The notes beneath the pieces are model-generated. The model was not told the DNA's origin, did not search any database, and saw only the letters and a list, made by a program, of their open reading frames with translations. From the NCBI GenBank assembly GCA_016617855.1, contig JAECUM010001723.1, forward strand, positions 1-64,000: a stretch of DNA of 64,000 nucleotides. The letters are read 5' to 3'. Below are positions 28,247-40,245 of the stretch, one piece after another (positions within the stretch are counted from its first letter, which is position 1; each line of letters opens with the position of its first letter). The translations under genes and the position numbers were made by a program. The stretch is from Megalonaias nervosa (taxonomy: Eukaryota; Mollusca; Bivalvia; Unionida; Unionidae).

Positions 28247-30219
28247 CTGATCCATTCAGCAAAATCTGTAAGAATTTCCTCTGAGAGTATATTATATATT
28301 TGTAATGTTAAATATTCAATGCTGTCAAACATCCATTTTGTACTTTGATCTATTTCCTGTCCAAATTTGGTGTGTAAGATGTTTTTAAAAAATTAAATGA
28401 CTTCATCCATTTTATCTGTTTCCTTATATTAAATGGTTTGGTTCTGTGTACTCAACATTTTTCCTTCTTGAATTGGGTTTCAGATGTGATTGTGAAGTTT
28501 AATTAAGCATTCACAAAACTAAACTATTCATATTTTCAAATGATTATCTTCTTCAAATATTTTCATCATTGAAAATTCATATGAATCTTGATTGTGTCTG
28601 CAATAACATCAGTATTCATTTGCATAAAGTTTAAATTAATCTTTTCTTTAAGATTAGTTTAAATCATATCAAACTGAATATTGACAGAATACAAATCTCC
28701 TTAATTCATCTCTGGTTTAAATGCATATGAAAGAATTCTGTATTTTGGACATTTCATCTCAAATATGAAACTATTTCTTTACCAAACCTATCACTAATGA
28801 TATACAAATGTCTGAGCAAAACTGTCCAATCTTTCTAGTACTGGTAACAACCAAAATTATCTTTGTCCTCCAATATTTTATGCAATACATCAAGTCCTCC
28901 AGATTGCTTCAACAGAATAATTTCTTTGCATAAAAATTTTGAAGTGTCTCTTCTTTAGCAAAACTGGCTTCATTTTTTTTTCAGGCAGTTCCTTGAACTT
29001 TGAAGTAACTAATGTTATACTATCCATTAATTTTAGCATCACAATGATTTCAACAGTTTTCACAGTTGAGAAACATTTGATGCTTTAATTTTTCAATATA
29101 TCCTTGACCTTAAATTTACCTTCAGCATAAACAACTATTTTGAATCTCTTGATAGTATGAGCTGAAGACCTATCGAGTTTCAAAAATCTCTCAACCACGT
29201 TTCGACAAAAACAAATACAATTTACCTAGGATAAAGATAGATTTAAGATGGGTTCAAGTGCTCTTATGATGTCGCTTGATAGTTAGCACTAAAAAAGTTA
29301 GAGCAAAATTTGGTACAAGCACAAAATGATTAATTAGTCTTACATTATTCAGAAAATTAGTGAATGTTATGAGTTCTAAAAGATTACCCAGTTGGTTTGT
29401 CATTATGACCCCAAGTTCATTTTCAAGACTTTACATACTGTATGAAATTTTATACCACTGTTATTAGCAAAAAAAAATGTGTTTTCTCTCAGGTATTTAA
29501 ATCCCACGAGATGGTAATATCTGAGGATTTGGTACCCCCAACTATCCCTGGGCATAGGATTCATTAATTTCTTACTGAGATTGGATGGCTTGTAGCGAAT
29601 TAGTTTCTTACATCAAATTCATGTCATTTTGATTGCTTGATTTACACACTTGAATTTCATCCCGCTTGGAGAACCCAGGCAAAATGAAAGCCTAGGAGCT
29701 CCAAAGTAATTTGAGCTTTAGTTGCATCAAGCATACCAATGAAGGATAATGGTATACCAGTAGTTTTATATGACTTGTTATCTGAAGAATCTCATCTTAT
29801 ACCTTGGAACTCATTTAATGTCATACTCACTCACAACTTATGCCTTAACCCAACTGCTCTGTGACACTAATAATGAAGCAACAACAGGCAACAGGTTCAC
29901 TAAATTAATAAAGAAATTTTTACAGCTCCAGTAAAATCTGAATCAGTGGCGTAGACCTGATGTTAAAACAATTAATCCATATGTTAAGATAGCAGTTAAA
30001 AGTCAACCCTAAAAATAGAAAAGAACTTGTGAACTGAATTACTCCTCTGTTTTAATTTTGGACAGATACAAATGACATTTGACTAATACTGTTTCATTCT
30101 GTGTGAAATTTTAAGTGTAATATTGTCCTTGTCATTCAGTATAATCTATTCAACCATATGAAATGTCTGGACACCAAAATCATCACCTGTCCAAGATTAC
30201 TGGATATTTTGAAAAAAAA
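25303..30219. other. AT-rich noncoding sequence
   Basis: No gene recognised with confidence. At 27379-27615 there is an open frame of 78 residues just after a good splice acceptor (TTGGCAG at about 27387), ending LEYSL; it could be a terminal exon but matches nothing I know. Poly(T) run at about 28211-28246. Confidence 0.5.
28211..28246. repeat. poly(T) tract
   Basis: About 36 consecutive T. Confidence 0.95.
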
Positions 30220-30224
30220 ATATG

Positions 30225-30545
30225 CATGTGTGTGTATGTGTGTGTTTTGGATTTTTAACATAGCTTTCAAACATTTTTAGTCATATCGCTACGATGTCTA
30301 CAGTGTGACAGTTTATAGTGACGTCTAGCACTGGGGCATCATGCTGCAGACATGTAGCATCATGTCCCACCCAGTCACATTATTCTGACACTAGGCTGAC
30401 CAGAACTAATACTAGCCTCTTAACGTTGACCGCCAAGTGAGGCAGCTGCTAATACCATTTCTAAAAGTCTTTGGTATGACTCAACCAAAGTTCAAACCAG
30501 CAATCTCCCGCAACCGAGACGGATGCAACCAATTAACAATGATCA
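30225..30545 (-). mobile_element. tRNA-derived SINE, copy 1
   Basis: Shares a long body with 53762-54078 and 59590-59856 (CTAGCACTGGGGCATCATG, CATCATGTCCCACCCAGTCA, GGCAGCTGCT). On the minus strand the 5' end is tRNA-like, with a B-box-like GGTTTGAACTTTG. A TG-rich tail is at the low-coordinate end. Confidence 0.75.
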
Positions 30546-31254
30546 TCTTTTATAATGATTAAAATGTAATTACTCCTCCCTGTGTACAACAGAAAAAAAC
30601 CCCATAAAATCATTATTCAAAGTTAGGAAACTCTTCTCTTTAACATGTAAACATTCAACATACACCATCTCTAAATAAAGACATCTAAAAATGACAACAC
30701 CATCTCTAAATATAGATTTCTAAAAATGACTTAGTAGCATATACTGATGAAAGACACTAACAAAAATGCATCAAAAGAGCTAGGCAGTAGTCCATCACCA
30801 AATAGCATCGCAGTATTACCTGGTTCTTCACAGAGCATGATCATAGATCCCATCTTTTGGATCTATGTTGCTTTTAGTATAAGCCAACCTCAATTATAAA
30901 GTGTTTGCATTTTATGGCTCACCTGAAAGTGTTATAATGAAAGAGCACTAATAAATCACATGAAAAATTTGATTTTTAAAAATACAGTCCTATATCATGA
31001 TAAAGCAAGGAAGTAAACCACCAATAGACAGCACCTTGGTCTAATATTTATATTCTAGATGTGATTCTGTATCTGTAATCTATGTGTAAGTGTAAAAATG
31101 TTTTGGCTCATAACAAATTTTTCTATACATTTAAATAAAAAACTTTAACAAAACTGCCACCACCATCATTTTCTTACATTGCTACCCATAATTAAGATAA
31201 CAGTAGTTGTTATGGTTTTAATGGTAGCCTGGTGTTTTAGTCAAATTTATCCCC

Positions 31255-31425
31255 ATCTGAAAGTTTGGCAGTGAAAGAATTGGCTAACTGATTTTTTTTT
31301 CTGAGGAAAAAGCATCAGCTAGTCAATTCTTTCCCAGGAGGAAACAACTGGCTAGCCAAATCTTTCCTTCTCCAGCTGAAAGTTTCCCACCACCTGAGAA
31401 AGAATTGGCAAGGTGATTCTTTCCC
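31255..31425. repeat. palindrome-rich GAATCAGCTAG repeats, outlier block
   Basis: Several copies of imperfect GAAAGAATTGGCTAGCC / AGCTAGTCAATTCTTTC units, related to the core of the larger array at 35670-36590. Confidence 0.6.
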
Positions 31426-32574
31426 CCCTCCAATTACACCTTTTATACATTTGAACAATTAATTAGCAAAACTTATAATAATAACAGATACTTATTTTAA
31501 GAATTTAATAAGAGCAAATCTCTCCTGAAAACAAATATATTTGTTTTTCAAACAAACCATATTAAAATAAATATTTATGTTAGAACCTACCATATTAACA
31601 AAATATATTTTAATCCCTTTCTTCATCAAGGGGGTTTATATGTTTGTATTATTTTGGTTGGATTTTATATATAATTAGAATATAAAATGAGGAAATATTA
31701 ACTACTGTAAGGTCTCACTTGGAGGAAATATGATTGTCCCAATGTGTAAGTTTTTATCATCATGTGTAAAGTTAAACAAACTATTTGATTAAATTTGCTA
31801 ATTAAACAGAAAACAATACTAAGTTTGCATTTAATTTTTTGCAAGTATTCCAGGTCATCCTAATTTAGGCTGATAAATCAGCCCCACATCAATAATAACT
31901 GATGCTTTTGGGACTGATATTGCCTATTCATTAAAACCTGCACAAATCTGCTGCTACTTTTGTCTGAACACATGTGTATATTTTATACACTTATTGGTAT
32001 TTCTCGCAGTTGTTGAGCTACTGTTGGCTGATGGGTTCTTTTGGCGATATGTACATACTTTTCTAGATCAAATCCTATGTTTAGCAACTTGAAAATTCAT
32101 GTGGAATAACATTTCATGCTAGATATGGCTGTTACCATATACTGGTGTCTAAACTGTATGCTTGTGTGTTCTGGAATGATTGGTATGCAGCAAAATTGCA
32201 CATTTTAATAAACAATTGACCCATATATCGTTCGTCAATTTGGGGGGCTGATTTATTGGACTAATCCTTATTGATTGGATATTAAAGGAAGTGTAGCAGG
32301 TGTGATGATTACAGGTTAATGTTACTGTTCTGATATTTTGGGTGTTCAAGGGATCAGGGAAGGATGGTATACAAATACAGCCATTAAACTTGTATATTAC
32401 AAGACCCACCAGATATGTCATATGCTGTGTACACAGTAATTATCACAAGTAATTCCAGGTGTTCCATGCAGGAAATTGTTCTTTAATCCCATTTATAAGA
32501 GCATCTAGTGGCAGCAAATCTTGGTATAAATAAATTTGAATATCCTTAACATTATTACTTCTTCATTCACAATC
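31426..32574. other. AT-rich noncoding sequence
   Basis: I see nothing that supports a gene here. Confidence 0.5.
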
Positions 32575-35065
32575 ATGGATGACAAGTCATACATTGATAT
32601 AGTATCATATGTTAGTGATAGCACCTACCCAGCAAATCTGGCAGCTATCAAAGATCTCGACTAGAGAAAGAGTGAAAAGCACAGCATTCGTATTAAGGCT
32701 AAAGGTTTTGCTGCAAGCAATGGTGTACTTTGCCAAGATAACTGCTGTGTTCTTGGAAGAAACAAAGTATCAACAGTCCTAGCAAGCCTTCATTCTGGTA
32801 AGTATCACATTAAAAAAATTAGTATTTAAAATACTAATGCAAAATTAAAAGTTATTCAGATAAAAAGTACAGAGCCTGGGTCTATTGCCCTGAAAGCTAG
32901 AAACAATTTCATACTTGTTAAGTTAATTATGATATTGACATGTCCATACTTTATCAAGATCAGTTATTCATCACTATTTCAGGGAGTGTTTCAAATTAAT
33001 TAGAAGAACTGTATAATACATGGTTAACTAATTGACCCAATCTGTAATTAAACATACATTGTATTGGGATTCTTCCTTATTTGAGTGTATCCAACGAATA
33101 TATTTGCATTTAAGATGTCAACTATCTTCAAATCCTTTCATCTCTCCCTCTTCCTGTCTTCCACTCTCTTCCTCTCACTCTCTTCCTGTCTTTCTCTCTT
33201 CCTCTATTTGTCTCTGCTGTCTTCCTCTTTCTTCATATCTGTCTTCCTCTGATTCTCTCTTCCTCCCTCTCATCCTTCATCTTCCTTTATGTCTCCATCT
33301 CTCAGTCTGCCTCTCTTTCAGTTCTCATTCTCTCTTCCACCCTTCTTTTTATCCCATCTTCAACTCTCTCTTCCCTTTCTCTTTCATCCTCTCTTCTTCT
33401 CACTCCGTCCCCATCTTTCCCTCTCTTGTCCTGTCTTCCTCTCCCTCTCTTTGTCTTCCTTACTCTTTCTCTTCCTCTATTCTTCTTTCTTGTCTTCCTC
33501 TATCTCCCCCATCTTTTCGTCTATTTTTACTCCTCTCTCTTCCCATATCTCTTCCTTTTTGTCTTCCTCTCTCAAACTTTTCCTTTCACTTGCCCTTTCT
33601 CTTTGCTTCCTCCTTTTCACCATCTCTCTAGTGCTCTCATATATATTTTCTCTTCCTCTGTACTTCTCTCTCTCTCTTCCTCTATCTCTACTTCTCTCTA
33701 GCTTTTGCTTTAACTCTCGCTCACTCTTACTCAATAAATTATTTTCCTCTCACTTGCCCCCTTCCTCTCTCTCCCTTTTGCTCCTTCCATTCTAACCATC
33801 TGTCTCTCTAGTGCTCTCATATTTATCTTTCTGTCTGCATAATTATAAATTGTAAACATTCTTTTCTTGTACTTTCAAAGTAAAATTGAATTGTTATATT
33901 TTTATTGTAATAGGTAGATACACTGGAGAACATCTAGACTGTGACAAAACATACGAGAAATGCCAGGAAGGGTATTATTGGAAGCTGATGAAACAAGATG
34001 TAATAAAATATGTCAGTTACTGCGATAAATGCAGTAGAGTGAATCTAGGGCTAACACAATCAGCACCTCCTCCGAATCCTATACCAGAGCCATCCAAAGT
34101 GTGGAGTTTACTTTGAATCAATATTATTGGTCCTCTTCCAAAGACAGACAATGGGAACAAGTATGTTGTTGCAGCCACAGATAATTTTTCCAAGTGGTCT
34201 AGGCTGAACATATCCCAAACAAAAGTGCTAATGAAGTAACAAAATTTCTATTTAATATCCTATGGACTAAATATAACTGATCACAGAAGAAAGTTCACAA
34301 ACATTCTCATAGATAACCTAACAAAGTCAGCTGAATATAGACCACAGGATTTTTTCTGCATACCATCCACAAACCAATGGGTAGAGAGAAAGTGACAATA
34401 GGACCCTGAAAGAAATGCTATCCAAGGTAACCAATGACCAAGCAACAATTGGGATGTCTGGGTGGCCAGTACACTGTTTGCATACACGACAAATGTACAA
34501 ACTGTTAACACCTACAATGGTCACACCTTTTGAGATTATGTATGGTAGGAAGGCTCGTATCATTTTCACACCTAGCCAAAGCAGAGACTGCAACTAGTTC
34601 TCTCATGATGTGTTGGGAAACATTAACACAAGTTTCAAAGTGAAAGTGTAAAACTTTAAAAATGCACAGATCCAACAGAAGTGAAATTTCAATAAAAGAA
34701 ATTAATCCTTTAAAACCTTTCAAAAGGGATCTCTTGTTCATATGAAGAATGCCAGAAGAAAATGGAGATCTGGCTGTAAACTGGAACCAGGATGGGTGGG
34801 CCCTTATGTAGTAGAAGCTGTTCTTATAAAGGGCAGGGTAAGACTGCAAAATGAATGCAGTGGCAAGCTGCTGTCTAACATCTATCATTGTAGGTCTTTG
34901 AAACTGTATACATGGAGACCAGCTAAGACAAAAGCCACAACTACCACCAAAGATGCCACAAATTTCAAGAAAACACTGAAAGAACTAGTGAAAATACATG
35001 ACAAAAAACATCAGACTTTAACTCCTCCAACAATAAGTAATATAAGTAATGGTAATCCACCTTAA
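32575..35065 (+). pseudogene. KRBA2/GIN1-type integrase pseudogene with an intron
   Basis: Exon 1 (32575-32797, ATG, in-frame TAG 32662) ends at a consensus donor GGTAAGT. Exon 2 begins at 33914 after an AATAG acceptor and restores the frame within the zinc-binding HHCC domain (GEHLDCDKTYEKCQEGYYW, then CDKCSRV). The rve core is decayed: stop 34114-34116, INIIGPLPKTDNGNKYVV where the first catalytic Asp should precede IIGPLP is now Asn, and further stops. The C-terminal part survives (34742-35065; KWRSGCKLEPGWVGPYVV). This order matches the KRBA2/GIN1 class of gypsy- or Ginger-derived integrases. Not functional. Confidence 0.7.
33110..33800. repeat. polypyrimidine CT-rich tract in the integrase pseudogene intron
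   Basis: About 690 bp almost entirely C and T on the plus strand, built of CTCTCTTCCT variants. It gives long meaningless Ser/Leu/Phe-rich frames. It lies wholly inside the intron 32798-33913. Confidence 0.9.
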
Positions 35066-35669
35066 GTTCTTAAAAGACAAATGATTAAACAATTGGAAAG
35101 ACTGTCAGCAAGACTTCCAAAGAGACCCCAGGTACACAAAGAAAACAAAAACATTCATAATCTCAGAAAAAAAATTGATCTTCAATGTGCATATAGAAAA
35201 ACAATGCAAACACAGTTGCAGGAAAATGCAAATCATCTTTATGAAGCTACCAAAGTATAAGTTACATAAGACATCCCCAGTCCCAACAAAATTGAAAACT
35301 GTATGAGGTGGTGGCACTTGTGTGTTTAGAACTACATGCTTTGCAATTTTATGGAGAGAAGACAGCTGCAAAATTTGCCATAATAGTTTTATCAAGCATA
35401 TGCACTCCACAATGCTTGCTACCAATTACCTCAAAAACAATGTAAATAAGTTGAGGTACCCAGGATTTTTTTCCTTGGACACTTTCACTCAGTCTGGAAT
35501 TCATTAACAAAACCCTGCAATTGACCATTTTAATGTAGTGTTAGGTTGCTAAGAATAAGCATGAATATTAATTAAAAGTTGTACCTTATGATGTGTAAAT
35601 GACTTTTGTTAGTCTGAAATTGGAATCTATATTAATGTAAAGGCTTGTTTGGTATAAACTCTATGTGAG

Positions 35670-36590
35670 ATTTTGTTAAGTGAGCCATTACATGTATTAT
35701 ATTTCACATGTTGGCCTTAAGCAGATTAGGAAAGAGTCCATTAATGAAAAGAAACCAATTAGTTGTAGTAGGGAAAGAATCAGCTAGCCGATTTTGTATT
35801 CCCCCCACTTCCTATGTGACCCATTACATGTATGATATTTCACTGTAAGTGTATGACCAACAAATCCATTAATGAAAATAAATTATTTGGTTGTAGGGGG
35901 AAAAAGAATCAATGAGCTGATTCTTTCCCCCTTGCCCCATTTGTTAAGTGACCCATTAAATGTATGATATTTCACTGTAAGTGTATGACCAACAAATCCA
36001 TTAATGAAAATAAATTATTTGGTTGTAGGGGAAAAAGAATCAACTAGCTGATTCTTTCCCCCTCACCTAATTTGTTAAGTGACCCATTACATGTATGATA
36101 TTTCACTTTAAGTCTATTACCAACAAACCCATTAATGAAAATAAATTATTTGGTTGTAGGGGAAAAAGAATCACCTAGCTGAGTCTTTCCCCCTTGCCCC
36201 ATGTGTTAAGTGACCCATTACATGTATGATATTTCACTTTAAGTGTATTACCAATGAACCCATTAATGAAAACAACTTATCTGGTTGAAGGGGGAAAATG
36301 ATTCAGCAAGCTTGCACCATTTGTTAAGTGACCCATTACATGTATATTTTACATTTGGGCAATAAGCTTATAACAGAGTCCATTAATGAAAAGAAACTAA
36401 CTGATTGTCTGATTGAAGGAGTTGGGGAGAAGAAATAACTAGAGGGGGAAACTAAGTGGTTGTAAGTGGGGGGGAGGAGAAATAACTAGAGGTGGTAAGA
36501 ATCAGCTAGGCAGTTCTTTCCCCGGGGAAGGCATCAGCTAGCTGATTCTTACCATGGGGAAGCTTTTAGCAGGGGGAAAGAATTGGCTGT
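35670..36590. repeat. 131-bp tandem satellite with palindromic cores
   Basis: Six units of about 131 bp, each with AAGTGACCCATTACATGTAT and a GAATCAGCTAGCTGATTC-type palindrome bracketed by poly-G and poly-C runs. Later units degenerate. Confidence 0.85.
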
Positions 36591-38519
36591 TGATAAGTGA
36601 TGACACCCTGACATTTTCTTTTAACTGACAAATTTTTTAATTTTTGAGGGAGCTAAGTCCTCATTATAAAAAAATGAAAATCATATCTTTGTCAAGACAA
36701 CTTTATTTGTTCAGAAATTAAGAAAATATGCTTAACAATTAGACATGTACTGAAAACACCTGTCTTCTCCATAGACAAAGTACCATACAACATGGATCAA
36801 CCTGACCTTACAGATCTATTGGTCTCACACTTCCATGTTTTTGATAAGTGTGATGGGATACAAGACACTTACATAAATATTTTAGAACTGGGAGGCAAGA
36901 AGGATAATGCTAACTTCCAACCTCTATGGCAGTTCCCCAAACTTTCATACATTTTAGTTATTAAGCCCCGTTTTTTTATATTCACGTATGAGATCCTCTA
37001 CTGTCCCATTTCTTTCTATTACCTTCTTACTCTTACAATGGTATTCTCCTAGGCTTCCATTCTTGCTTCAGTTTTTCTCCCTCTTATAAAGGATCCTGCT
37101 TTCAACCAATGTTGATGTGTTAACAATTATTCCATGGAACCCTGTGTTTCATTTATATCTGTATGTGTGACATTATAAACAGTGTATTGCACTTTTTCAA
37201 AATTTGACACAAAAATTTAACTTGTTGACCACAATGCTTATGAAACACAAAACTGGGACGCCTTGCAAATCAGCAAATAAACTTCTGACCTACAGTAATC
37301 TTATCATATTTTCATTTGAACACATTGAAAATTTTAACACAACTTTATTCACAATGATGAAACATACTTTCTGTTTATATAAGCAAAACATAGTATATGA
37401 TTATACAAACCTTAGATCTATTATAATTTTAATTTTTGAACCCATGCTTTAATTGAATGCAGCAACAAATGTAAAGGTATGAGACCATCAACACAAAACT
37501 TGAGTATTGACCACACTGATAACCCAACCTTTTTGCTTAAGTAGGAAAGAAAACAAGACAGGATCTCCTTGTATAATCTTTAGGCCTATTGTGATATTAT
37601 CCTGAAGTTTCAATGCAGCCACTGAGGTGCAAGATATGCAACTATCAGAAACCTGAATGCAAAATTTTAATACTGTTCACCATGATGCTTAAGTTGACAA
37701 GAGATGCAACACAGGAACTCCACACATATCACAGCCTAAACGTTAGACCTATTGCAACATTATCAATGAGTTTCACTTTCATGCAGCAAATGATTTACTT
37801 GTCTGCCTTTCAAAACTTCAACAAAAAAACTTTAAAATTGTTGACAATGTCTATGAGGCTGTAAAACTTGCCATTATCTCACCATGCTTACAATGGTGAG
37901 ACTGCAAATAAAATCAGGCATTGTTGTGTAGAGTAAACTTGTCTCAACATTTCCTGGCCTCCAAATGCCTACACTGCAATATGGCCAGCTGAATACTGCA
38001 GTCTCTGGCTCTGTACTAACATAATGCTCTGCTGTTAAAACAGAAACTGACAATCTTAGATTTCCAGGATCTAGCAAATTGTCTTGCATTTATTAAGTTC
38101 TACTACGAGCATATGTAAATTTATATCACTGATTTTTACTATGAGGATATGTAGCAATAACTCAACTGATTGTCTGGAGTATTTGTTGTACTGTATTACC
38201 CATGCTTAACAAACTGTCTTATTAAAAAAACATTCATTAAAGAGATTATTCAAGTAAATATCAAAACTGCTATGAAGACTGCATTCAGTTTTATGTCACA
38301 AATTAAGAAAGTTTTACAAAGGACTGTTCCATCAAAATACGCATGGCACCTAGAGAAGGTATTCTCAAACCAAAACTCTGATGAAACAGCACTCTGAATT
38401 TTCCATGTTGTTGAGAATATATTTTTACATCATCTATTGTGCCTATATAAGGGCCTTCTGTCAGTACTGAACCTATATAAAGGCATTCTGTTGCTATCAT
38501 GTCTATATAAATAGAACAA
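36591..38519. other. noncoding sequence
   Basis: No gene recognised; short frames only. Confidence 0.5.
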
Positions 38520-38860
38520 GCCTGAATTTTGGTACAGGTATATAATTTATTAGGTATAAACAGAACTGGCCCAATTTTTTGTATAGATAATAACAGTCTG
38601 TTATAAATAGAACAGGCCTAATGTTTAGTATGGATAATAGTTTATTATAAATAGAATAGGCCTAAAGTTTTAGTATGGATAATAGTTTATTATAAATAGA
38701 ACAGACCTAAAGTTTTAGTATGGATAATAGTACATTATAAATAGAACAGGCCTAAAGTTTTAGTATGGATAATAGTTTATTATAAATAGAATAGGCCTAA
38801 AGTTTTAGTATGGATAATACAGTGTATTATAAATGGAACAGACCTAAGTTTTGGTCTGAT
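38520..38860. repeat. 45-bp tandem repeat
   Basis: About seven units containing TATAAATAGAACAGGCCTAA and TTTTAGTATGGATAATAG. Confidence 0.88.
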
Positions 38861-39877
38861 TTATAATGGCTATAATATGACACAATGATTACACAGTGAT
38901 CATAACTAAAATGGACATATGGATAATGGGAAATAAACAAGCTGGCCATACATGTGTTGTATTTCTGTGACATCTGCATGTCAAAGTAATCTGACCATTG
39001 CATCAAATTTCTTGAAGTTAAGCAGATTTAGCTTTGATAATACACAACCTTTCTTCAAAATCATTAATTAATCACTAAAAAATCTTGCAAAATGAAAAAC
39101 ATACTTATTACATATGCATCCAACCTGATGGAAAAAAAATAACAAAATCTAGTATTATGAGATTAATAATTTGCCATACAATATAACAGAGGTTCAACAT
39201 ATACAGATCAATGAAAATAAAATTAAATTTGTATTCTAGAAGCCTAATTATCAATATAAATGAACTGCATTTTGTAAAGTCAATTATACGTGTGGTATCC
39301 AAAAAAAAAAAGAGAAGAAAGGTTTTATTTATTTATTACATTATACCAAGCAAAATAAAAGTGTTTTATCATATTTTGAAATCTATTAAGTGTTACATAT
39401 CCAGAGACCAGTCAATTACATAGCCACTGACCAAACAATCTCAAAAAGTAGGCCAAATTAAATTTTATTTTATTTTACTAATAAAAAAAATGTTTGTTTT
39501 TTTAACTGTATGTACACTAAAAAAAACAAAATTTCACAATGATCTTGCTTTATCCATTCACTGAACAACTATTGCACATCATCTAAATTTCCTTAATAAT
39601 TATAGAAAAACTTGATTCATATAAACTGGACCTAAAATTGCAGATAGAATGAAATGTCACTTTCAAATTATATTCAAGATATTAGCATAAAATGAAGGAC
39701 AATTACAGAACTAATAAACAGTAATAATCATTTCCTAATAAAAAGTGCCTGAATACTGCAAATTCAGGACTTTTGTGGCATACCAGTTTTTGTGTTGCTA
39801 TGTATTACAAATTTAAATCCCCAATAATGATAGTCTATATAACAAATAGGACTCATTTTCTAATCAACACATTAATA
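38861..39877. other. AT-rich noncoding sequence
   Basis: I see no gene or clear repeat. Confidence 0.5.
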
Positions 39878-40245
39878 TGCTGTATGTACTCATTTATAAG
39901 TAAAGTCCAACTGTAAACTGCACAGATCCGGATCTGCCATCACATAATGTGCTAGCAGATTTGAGTCCAAGCAGTTTGTTAGAAGTAATTAGTTTAACAA
40001 CATAGAAACTGATATGCTGGTGAATTATCATCTATACTCGCTTACAAATTGAGTTAATCTGCAAACAACAAAGATCCAGATCTGCCGTAGCATAAAGCTC
40101 CTGCAGATCAGTGCCTATCTTGTTTGTTCTCCTGATTATTCCAACTGCACAGACCCAGAGCTGCAGGCACATTATGTGACAGCAGATCTGGGTGTGTGCA
40201 GTTTGCAGTTGGATTCATCCTATAAGTGAGTATATACAGTATGCA
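39878..40245. mobile_element. fold-back MITE-like element, copy 1
   Basis: Imperfect inverted repeat. The left arm has TGTATGTACTCATTTATAAG, CACAGATC and CTGCCATCACATAATG; the right arm has their complements, ending TATAAGTGAGTATATACAGT. Related copies lie at 43690-43870 and 62085-62295. Confidence 0.6.

Noticed and set aside
33032..33795. Overlapping Ser/Leu/Phe-rich open frames
   Set aside because: Artefacts of a polypyrimidine tract lying inside an intron-like interval.
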